Positions 58,695 through 64,000 of a DNA stretch of 64,000 nucleotides are shown here, piece after piece; position 1 is the first letter of the stretch; each line of letters opens with the position of its first letter. The position numbers and the translations under genes are program-made. Source of the DNA: Rhizophagus clarus (Eukaryota; Glomeromycota; Glomeromycetes; Glomerales; Glomeraceae); contig BLAL01000001.1 of the NCBI GenBank assembly GCA_015698045.1, forward strand, positions 1 through 64,000, written 5' to 3'. The notes under the pieces are model-generated. The model was not told the DNA's origin, searched no databases, and was given only the letters and a program-made list of their open reading frames with translations.

Positions 58695-58779
58695 AAAGGC
58701 TGATGACGAAGTAACTTTGTCACTAGGCATTTTTCATTTTTTGCATAAAAGGCTGATGACGAAGTAACTTTGTCACTAG
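58695..58779 (+). repeat. Two 32-bp direct repeats forming hairpins
   Basis: aaaggctgatgacgaagtaa followed by ctttgtcactag occurs at 58695-58726 and 58748-58779, 53 bp apart, each followed by atttttcatttt. Each unit can fold GACGAAG against CTTTGTC. Located in the 3' region of the preceding gene: candidate RNA-processing or termination element. Confidence 0.7.
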
Positions 58780-58805
58780 AGATTTTTCATTTTAGAAAAA
58801 AATCG

Positions 58806-58832
58806 TAATTGAATATAGCCTATACTAAAGTA
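58806..58832 (+). promoter_or_regulatory. Candidate promoter of the NPxTGR-repeat gene
   Basis: TAATTGAATATAG (58806-58818) then TACTAAAGTA (58823-58832), 13 bases before ATG 58846. Matches the pair upstream of the helicase. Confidence 0.45.
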
Positions 58833-58845
58833 ACAATAAAAAAAG

Positions 58846-59463
58846 ATGAGTGCTAATAGATATACTACTAATCCATTGACCGGCAGAACAATTCGTGTTG
58901 GTGGTTCGGCTTTCAATCAGCTAGTTTTAGAAGCATATGATTATCTTGATAGCGGATTGGTTCGAAGAGCAACTGCACCTCCACTTCCTTCTGTAAGGGG
59001 AAGCTATCTCAATGTAAGTACTGGACGTATGGTTCAATTTGGAACTAGAACATATTATAATTTAATTCGAATGGGTGACTATGAAATAATAGAAGATTAC
59101 TATCTTGTTCCTCCAAGATATGCAGAAATCGCACAGTCTAATCCATCTTTATTGTATATTCAAGATACTGAGGTAAGACTGAGATACCTTGAAACTGCAC
59201 GTAATATAACTGTTCATCATGCTAGATGGGAACAACGTAATCCAAGTTATAGGCAAGGGGTTGAAGAAGCACGTCAATTTACTAGACAAAGAGAAAGAGA
59301 AGCACGTCAATTTACTAGACAAAGAGAAAGAGAAGCACAACGAGAGGAACAATCAAGAAGGCTTGCCGAACTTAACATTGCCTTATGCAGGGAGTGTCAA
59401 ATGCCTGTAAACCTTAACGAATTACCTGAGAGCGGTCTTTGTGAAGACTGTAGTAAAGAATAA
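58846..59463 (+). CDS. NPxTGR-repeat protein with C-terminal zinc finger
   Basis: 205 residues. Two N-terminal repeats: NPLTGRTIRVGGSAFNQL (residues 9-26) and a second, NVSTGRMVQFGTRTYYNL (about 56-73). The first matches the NPxTGRxIxxGG core seen in large-DNA-virus proteins and their 2-cysteine adaptor domains, although the flanking cysteines are absent. A duplicated EARQFTRQRER segment (about 145-165) is helical and basic. The end has CRECQMPVNL and LCEDCSKE, a CX2C...CX2C zinc-binding module. A structural or adaptor role in a virion is inferred. Tandem duplication of the basic helix at DNA level (about 59270-59335) looks recent. Confidence 0.65.
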   Translation: MSANRYTTNPLTGRTIRVGGSAFNQLVLEAYDYLDSGLVRRATAPPLPSVRGSYLNVSTGRMVQFGTRTYYNLIRMGDYEIIEDYYLVPPRYAEIAQSNPSLLYIQDTEVRLRYLETARNITVHHARWEQRNPSYRQGVEEARQFTRQREREARQFTRQREREAQREEQSRRLAELNIALCRECQMPVNLNELPESGLCEDCSKE

Positions 59464-59518
59464 ATATAAAACGGATAATTAAATAATTTCATTTTTTATG
59501 TAGATAATTCTGAAAAAA

Positions 59519-60076
59519 ATGGTTGAGCAAATTAGAAAATACTGCCCAGTTTGTGGACTTGTATTGGCCAAGCCAAGAAGAGGCCTATCTACTATCGAAT
59601 TCCGACGTACAGTACAAAGATGTACTGATATAGATAGCTTACATGAAAATATATATAAGCTAATCAAAATATATAGATCGGTCTCTCTAGATGATGAACT
59701 TACTTTTACCTTTACTCGAGACTATGAAGAACAGTTAAATAGTATTGAACCAGATGTTGAATCGATCAAGATTTGGCTACTCAAACGAATTAATGAGCTA
59801 GATAGGGATGTAGGAGAAAAAGCTTTATATCGATTTTTATTTGATTTATATGTAGAAGGAATAAATGAACCCTTTGCCGTATTTTATGGTATGTATTGTA
59901 TTGTAATAGATAATCCCTTAAGCAAAAACTTTGTTTCTCGTGCATTGAAGGCCTTTGGCATAGTAACAAAAATGTCAAGAATGGTAATAGATGGTAAGGA
60001 AAAAAGCACTATAACTATAAATGCGACTAGAGAAGAGTTACTTGAGCTTTTTAGAAAGAATGGAATAGACTATTAA
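59519..60076 (+). CDS. Zinc-ribbon protein of the virus-like element
   Basis: 185 residues. It begins MVEQIRKYCPVCGLVLAKPR with a CPVC knuckle; another Cys follows at about residue 40 (TVQRC), so a complete zinc site is only tentative. The remainder is helical, with LKRINELDRDVGEKALYRFL and ATREELLELFRKNG at the C-terminus, reminiscent of a small DNA-binding or regulatory fold. The 3' end overlaps the convergent ATPase gene by 26 bp. The upstream word TAATTAAATAATTT resembles that of the other genes. No family recognised. Confidence 0.6.
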   Translation: MVEQIRKYCPVCGLVLAKPRRGLSTIEFRRTVQRCTDIDSLHENIYKLIKIYRSVSLDDELTFTFTRDYEEQLNSIEPDVESIKIWLLKRINELDRDVGEKALYRFLFDLYVEGINEPFAVFYGMYCIVIDNPLSKNFVSRALKAFGIVTKMSRMVIDGKEKSTITINATREELLELFRKNGIDY

Positions 60077-61313
60077 TTCCCACTTGTAGGGTAGGCTTTT
60101 TCATTAAGCCATCATTGAATAGTTTTAGAAGTGCTCCAATACCTTCTATTATTTTTTCGTCACTTAGAGGACGCTCATTCAAAAGTTCTCTATATCGATC
60201 AAAAGGTGTTACTGATACTGGAGAATTATTTCTAGTAACACATATATTCTTAACTTGGGACAGGAATTTCTTATACTCATCTCCAAGAGTACGGTCATTT
60301 ATTCCATAAGCTTCTCTAAAAACATATTTAACCCAAATATCTGAATTTTTTACCTTCGATAAGGCGTCTGGTATTAAGTAAAGTTTACGTTCATTAGGAG
60401 AAGGAAAGTTTCGGGCAAATTCCTTTAACAAATTATTCTTTTTAGCTTCAGCTATTGCCTTCTGCCCATAAGAAGTAAATCGACTAGAATCGTTCTTGGA
60501 TGATCTTAGATCGATCTTAGATGAATCTGTGATGATTCTAGAATCGTTCTTGGATGATCTTAGATCGATCTTAGATGAACACGTGATCATTTTAGAAGCG
60601 TTATTCAAGGACGATTCCATAAAAGTTCTAAGACTAGTATCCCATCGAACTCTGATTGCTAAAGGGTCAGTTTTAGGGCGTCTTAAGTCAAATACTATGA
60701 ATTCCCTACCTAAGGTTAGTTCATCAATGATTGGGGCAAGAGAATCTGATTCATTAGTATATTGTCTAATGATACGCTTTGTATCACTTAAACTACCATG
60801 CCCACCATGTAGAGAAATATAATTCACATTTTCTCGAATTGCTTTTGGGATAGCAAAGAATCTTTGGGCTACATAAATAGCCGAAATATTTCTATGTCGT
60901 CCATGGGTAAAGTATCCAGTTATTTTTTCTTGGATGTTTTTAGGGGCATCCATTAAATCCTCAAATATAACTACAGTAGCAATTTTGGGGTCAAAGTCTT
61001 CTACATCCGGTATTTGATGATATGAAATTGCTCTAAAAGTAACGTCTTCACTATCATCAAAGAAATCTTTTACCATTTGCCATTTAGGTTCGTCTAAATA
61101 CCTACAAATAAGGACTATTTCATCACAAAGAATATATCGATTTCCATCCTCTTTGGCTTTTGCATCTCCCATTAGTAAATTAAGAAGCATAGTAGTCTTT
61201 CCAGAATCTGAGCTACCGGCTACAGCAAGACGAAAATTCCATACTGGAGCATATTCATTTCCTTGCCTAGTATCACCGGTATACTCATCCAAATTATATA
61301 CATATAAGTCCAT
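60051..61313 (-). CDS. A32-like (FtsK/HerA superfamily) DNA-packaging ATPase
   Basis: 420 residues. Walker A is AGSSDSGKTT (residues about 32-41), Walker B is TVVIFEDLMD (about 113-122) and a sensor-like segment ISAIYVAQRFF (about 143-153) follows. This is the motif order of A32-type packaging ATPases of nucleocytoplasmic DNA viruses, Polintons and virophages, which drive genome entry into a preformed capsid. After the ATPase core (to about residue 230) there is a Ser/Lys/Asp-rich linker with a 17-residue duplication (SSKIDLRSSKND twice), then a helical C-terminal domain of about 130 residues. Its ATG is 40 bp from the divergent coiled-coil ORF. Its presence argues for a virion that packages double-stranded DNA. 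Confidence 0.82.
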   Translation of the reverse strand: MDLYVYNLDEYTGDTRQGNEYAPVWNFRLAVAGSSDSGKTTMLLNLLMGDAKAKEDGNRYILCDEIVLICRYLDEPKWQMVKDFFDDSEDVTFRAISYHQIPDVEDFDPKIATVVIFEDLMDAPKNIQEKITGYFTHGRHRNISAIYVAQRFFAIPKAIRENVNYISLHGGHGSLSDTKRIIRQYTNESDSLAPIIDELTLGREFIVFDLRRPKTDPLAIRVRWDTSLRTFMESSLNNASKMITCSSKIDLRSSKNDSRIITDSSKIDLRSSKNDSSRFTSYGQKAIAEAKKNNLLKEFARNFPSPNERKLYLIPDALSKVKNSDIWVKYVFREAYGINDRTLGDEYKKFLSQVKNICVTRNNSPVSVTPFDRYRELLNERPLSDEKIIEGIGALLKLFNDGLMKKPTLQVGINSLFHSF

Positions 61314-61353
61314 TTTAAGTAATTAGTAGTATATAGTGTATAGTATATTCAAA
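61314..61353. promoter_or_regulatory. 40-bp divergent intergenic region
   Basis: Only 40 bases separate the ATPase ATG (minus) and the coiled-coil ORF ATG (plus). It contains taattagtagtatatag, related to the TAATTrAAyATAG word of other genes. Too short for an LTR plus primer-binding site. Confidence 0.5.
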
Positions 61354-62004
61354 ATGGCATATGTTCCCACTGATCCTACAGGACCCCCTCCAGCACATTT
61401 AGTAGCTATGGATATTAATCAGCTAATTAATGCACTTAAGAATGGCGCAGATGCCCTGCTGGTAAATGGTCGAATGACTGTTACACCAAATCTTATAAAT
61501 ATTAATCATGAGATTAAGCATATTATTGGATTGATTATAGCTCATGGTATACAGGTTGAAGAAAGAGCAAGACAAACTAGGGAAGAGCTTGATACTTCGA
61601 CTGGTTTATTAAGATTTTTGCAAGAAGTGACTAATGCTAGAGAACGTGAGATTCATGGTATTAGACAACGTCTTATTGCATGTCAAAATGAGAGAAATGG
61701 ATTGCAAAATGAGAGAAATCATCTGGTAAATGCAAATCGTGATCAAGCTAATCAATTACAAGATCAGCAAGTACGGCAAAGAAGAATTAGGGATACTTTG
61801 CAACAAAGAAATAATAGATTAACACATCAACTTGCAATAGAACGATTTACATCTAGAAACTTGGGACGAATTCGTGATAGAATGCAAGCACAATTGGCTG
61901 TACTTAGAATTCAAGTGCAGTGGTTTCGAATTAGACAAGCAAATCCCATAGTCAACAATCCTCCTCCAGATAATCCCCCAGTAGTATGGCTACCGTTGCA
62001 ATAG
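61354..62004 (+). CDS. Coiled-coil protein upstream of Gag
   Basis: 216 residues from ATG 61354 (MAYVPTDPTGPPPAHLVAMD); an upstream in-frame GTG at 61336 is a less likely start. A helical region is followed by a long Gln/Asn/Arg-rich coiled coil (about residues 70-190, with repeats such as QNERNGLQNERNHL) and a Pro-rich tail (NNPPPDNPPVVW). It is probably an oligomeric structural or nucleic-acid-binding partner of Gag. Its 3' end overlaps the gag start by 19 bp in a -1 relation, with no slippery heptamer, suggesting termination-reinitiation. Confidence 0.65.
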   Translation: MAYVPTDPTGPPPAHLVAMDINQLINALKNGADALLVNGRMTVTPNLININHEIKHIIGLIIAHGIQVEERARQTREELDTSTGLLRFLQEVTNAREREIHGIRQRLIACQNERNGLQNERNHLVNANRDQANQLQDQQVRQRRIRDTLQQRNNRLTHQLAIERFTSRNLGRIRDRMQAQLAVLRIQVQWFRIRQANPIVNNPPPDNPPVVWLPLQ

Positions 62005-63440
62005 GAATGCCAGTTTTTGCTGGAAATGATGACGATGATCTTGAGAGATTTTTTGAGTTATATAAAGGTTATATTCATAGTATTGGAATTGATCCATCGG
62101 GTGTTGCTGGTAATCCAGCGGGTTGGGAGAAAGCTATGGGTATACTTCGTGCTTGCTTAACTGGTCCGGCCTCTAGATGGTATGATGCTAATATCCTAGG
62201 AAAGAGAGTTAGACTTAGAAATATTCTTCTTAGTAATTTGCATGGAGATGAGGCCACATTTAAGGGTATGGCTGGTAATGCTGGTGTTAATTGTCCAGTA
62301 GCTACATGGGTTAACCCTTCTGGTGCAAGAAATATTATGGCACCTGGTGGTGCAGGTGCTAATGTTCTAGTTACTAATGTCTGGCCTGATTATGCCATAG
62401 AAGGGAATAGAGATATTTGGCTAAATCGTGCTGGTATGGAATTTACTAATGACCCTCTTAACCACAATGTTGTTGGTGCTGTTGCTGGTGCTGGTGCTGG
62501 TGCAATAATTCCTGGTGGAGCTGGTGCCGGTCATCCGTATATAATTCCAGCCCGTCCCTGTCATGTTCTAATTAAAATGCGTAATGAATTTCCTACACAG
62601 CAGAATGCCAGACGTCAGTTAAGGTTTGGTAACCTTTTTCAAGAAAATATGCCTGTTCGAGATTTTTATGATAAAGTTAGAAGAAGTGCTGAGCTATTAG
62701 GTTATGGTAATGATGTTTTAGTTAATCAGTTTCTAAGAGGTCTGAATGATGATTGTGCTATTGAGGCTGAAAGGATTGGTGCTGAACGGGATATAGAGGA
62801 ATTGGTAGGTCTTCTTGAACGAGTTGAAAAAAGAAAGGCTGAATTACGTCTTGGTAGAGAAAGACGAGAAAATATACAGTATCAGAGGGATAGACAAATT
62901 ATTCCAGAGCAATTGCCACCAGTTAGTCAGGAGCCAGTTATATTAAAACCAGTCCAACATCATGCAGTTACACAAGGAGAAATGAGTCGATTATTACAAC
63001 AACAGGCTGAAGGTTTTCAATCCCAAATTCGCCAATTACAGGAGAGTCTTAAGGCTCGAGATGTAAAGCCTGTTTATAGACCTAAGCCTAAGCCTACGCC
63101 TCGATATCATGATGATTGGGATGATATTCCTGATGAAGCTTTTAATCCGCCTGATGAAGATGAGGTTGATGATAGGCATTTACAACAGTTATTTGATGCA
63201 GTATCAGGTAGACCTGCTCCTAGAAATACATCAGCACAAAGATTAGCTGGTAAGATTGCTAAAAGAATAGCAAAAGCTAGAGAAAGACGTGAAGATGCAG
63301 AGTTAAATAGGGTGATGCGTGAACTTTCCTTGGATGATCATGATGATCCTATGGATACTTCCAATGCTATTCGAGGTGTACCTATAGAATTAGTTCAAGG
63401 TGAGAATGGAGAAATTATGCTTGTCCAAAAAAAAAGATAG
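61986..63440 (+). CDS. Ty3-type Gag (capsid) protein
   Basis: 484 residues. The N-terminal capsid lobe shows DLERFFELYKGYIHSIGI, then GWEKAMGILRACLTGPASRW and YDANI. The C-terminal lobe shows NLFQENMPVRDFYDKVRRSA, then LVNQFLRGLNDDCAIEAERI: the retrotransposon Gag pattern. Between them (about residues 80-205) is an unusually large Gly/Ala-rich insertion (VVGAVAGAGAGAIIPGGAGA). A helical/Gln-rich linker and basic patches follow; there is no CCHC zinc knuckle. It ends KKR-TAG directly after a slippery A run. It would assemble the particle. Start ATG 61986 lies inside the preceding ORF. Confidence 0.78.
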   Translation: MATVAIGMPVFAGNDDDDLERFFELYKGYIHSIGIDPSGVAGNPAGWEKAMGILRACLTGPASRWYDANILGKRVRLRNILLSNLHGDEATFKGMAGNAGVNCPVATWVNPSGARNIMAPGGAGANVLVTNVWPDYAIEGNRDIWLNRAGMEFTNDPLNHNVVGAVAGAGAGAIIPGGAGAGHPYIIPARPCHVLIKMRNEFPTQQNARRQLRFGNLFQENMPVRDFYDKVRRSAELLGYGNDVLVNQFLRGLNDDCAIEAERIGAERDIEELVGLLERVEKRKAELRLGRERRENIQYQRDRQIIPEQLPPVSQEPVILKPVQHHAVTQGEMSRLLQQQAEGFQSQIRQLQESLKARDVKPVYRPKPKPTPRYHDDWDDIPDEAFNPPDEDEVDDRHLQQLFDAVSGRPAPRNTSAQRLAGKIAKRIAKARERREDAELNRVMRELSLDDHDDPMDTSNAIRGVPIELVQGENGEIMLVQKKR

Positions 63441-63460
63441 TTTCAAATAAAGGTAAACTA
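63428..63460 (+). promoter_or_regulatory. -1 frameshift site, A-AAA-AAA, at the gag stop
   Basis: Gag reads CAA AAA AAA AGA TAG. The heptamer A-AAA-AAA (63428-63434) is in the correct phase; after a -1 shift translation enters an open protease frame. TAGTTT (63438-63443) can pair with AAACTA (63455-63460), a weak stem with a 3-nt spacer. Confidence 0.7.
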
Positions 63461-64000
63461 CCAGCAACTAAATCACCACCATCTAAATTGACAAAATCGG
63501 CATCTAATTCGACTAAGATGGTAAAACTTCCTGCTATTAAGCCATCAACGAATTTTACTAAAACGGAGCTCTTAAATCTTCTAAAACTTGCTGATATCAG
63601 AAAGATTATTCAGGAGATCGTCTATAAAATATTAGAAAATTATGAAAGCGCTCCTCAAGAACAACCAGCAGTACAGGAAGAGTATTTGGGTCCAATGGCT
63701 ATGGATATTGATGTCGCTCGATTGGAAAATACTAAAGATCTTTTAGCTATAAATGGAAATGTAAATGGGGTGAATATTCAGTGTCTAGCGGATTCCTGTG
63801 CTAATGTTTCCTTTATCCAAGAAGAAGCATGTCACGAACTAAAACTAAAAGTTGATAAATCTATAAAGCATAGTATTACTGGTGCATCAGGGGGTGGTAA
63901 GACACTTGGTATAGTAAAAAATGTATCGATAAACCTTTCACCACCACAGAGTGGTAGTTGTATCATTAAAGAAGATCTTGTAGTCCTGAAAGGATATAAG
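63434..64000 (+). CDS. Retropepsin-like protease, -1 frame after gag (partial, runs off the window)
   Basis: The -1 frame is open from the gag slippery site to the last base, about 188 codons. A basic, Ser/Pro/Lys linker (about 70 residues) leads to an amphipathic helix (LLKLADIRKIIQEIVYKILE), then the protease: INGNVNGVNIQCLADSCANV followed by SFIQEEACHEL, the retropepsin active-site context with D-S-C-A in place of the usual D-S/T-G-A. GASGGGKTLGIVKNVSINLS supplies the flap and following strand. It would be made as a Gag-Pro fusion and mature the particle. Whether reverse transcriptase or integrase follows is beyond the window and decides the nature of the element. Confidence 0.75.

Larger units (their letters stand above)
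53331..64000. mobile_element. Virus-like DNA element with helicase, polB, A32-like ATPase and Gag-Pro (right end outside window)
   Basis: Nine compact, intronless genes occupy 53979 to the window edge with short gaps and one convergent overlap, a density unlike anything else in this window. Replication genes (helicase, family-B polymerase) come first. Then come small zinc-finger and NPxTGR-repeat proteins, a packaging-type ATPase on the other strand, and a coiled-coil/Gag/protease block. The set resembles Polinton-like or other nucleocytoplasmic DNA-virus elements except that the capsid candidate is a Ty3-type Gag and the protease a retropepsin. No integrase, major capsid jelly-roll or cysteine protease is seen in the visible part. 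The left end is placed provisionally at the GC-rich block. Confidence 0.6.

Noticed and set aside
58695-58779. Hammerhead ribozyme suggested by CTGATGA
   Set aside because: The conserved GAAA after stem II and a proper stem II are absent; only a simple hairpin remains.
61336-61353. Six-codon N-terminal extension of the coiled-coil protein
   Set aside because: It would start at GTG; the ATG at 61354 gives MAYVPTD and is the natural eukaryotic start.
61986-62004. Programmed frameshift joining the coiled-coil ORF to Gag
   Set aside because: The overlap has no slippery heptamer, and Gag has its own ATG; reinitiation or separate translation is simpler.
61314-64000. Separate LTR retrotransposon simply abutting the DNA element
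   Set aside because: Kept as an alternative but disfavoured: 40 bp cannot hold an LTR, primer-binding site and leader. Not excluded, since a 5'-truncated insertion is possible.
1-64000. tRNA, rRNA or CRISPR arrays
   Set aside because: No tRNA-like cloverleaf, rRNA segment or regular spacer-repeat array was recognised; the tandem arrays have no unique spacers.

Overview
This window is eukaryotic, AT-rich and almost entirely mobile DNA. Spliceosomal GT-AG introns, Plavaka/KDZ, hAT and Tc1-like transposases, a Ty3/Gypsy retroelement and minisatellite arrays point to a repeat-inflated fungal genome. My best guess is an arbuscular mycorrhizal fungus such as Rhizophagus, from general style only. 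I recognise no ordinary host housekeeping gene.

Layout. 1-8.8 kb holds a gag-like zinc-knuckle relic, five tandem hairpins, a Tc1-like transposase relic, a putative spliced gene and a repeat-array element around a 63-aa two-exon ORF. 8.9-12.6 kb is an apparently intact five-exon Plavaka-type transposase. 12.6-18.7 kb is repeat DNA, including a 3.7-kb element without a transposase bounded by CAGGTCGAATG ends. 18.8-33.0 kb is a decayed Ty3/Gypsy element with a Nudix domain and a textbook -1 frameshift signal. It is split by a Tc1-like element and has an antisense three-exon gene between pol and the 3' LTR. That antisense gene is itself split by a 4.8-kb hAT element with a perfect 8-bp target duplication. 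34.5-52.0 kb is a nested pair of Plavaka-type elements: an outer one with long inverted repeats and a decayed transposase, and an inner 9.8-kb one with 33-bp inverted repeats. Three paralogous Arg-rich trihelix (SANT-like) genes occur at 26.7, 42.8 and 50.4 kb.

The most interesting region is 53.3-64.0 kb (running off the end): a compact block of intronless genes on both strands with DNA-virus features. It encodes an SF3/D5-like helicase, a short family-B DNA polymerase with an OTU-like N-terminal segment, a protein with two NPxTGR-type repeats, small zinc-binding proteins and an A32-like packaging ATPase. Only 40 bp from the ATPase start lies a coiled-coil gene, then a Ty3-type Gag, and then a retropepsin-like protease in the -1 frame behind an A-AAA-AAA slippery site. 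Forty base pairs leave no room for an LTR and primer-binding site, so Gag-Pro looks integral. This would be a DNA-replicating, virus-like element that uses a retrotransposon-type capsid and protease. Upstream lie nine CTGTAAC iterons (3+3+3, middle set inverted), a GC-rich structured block and promoter-like motifs shared between its genes.

Exon boundaries were read by eye and are approximate unless stated. All family assignments rest on motifs, not on searches.
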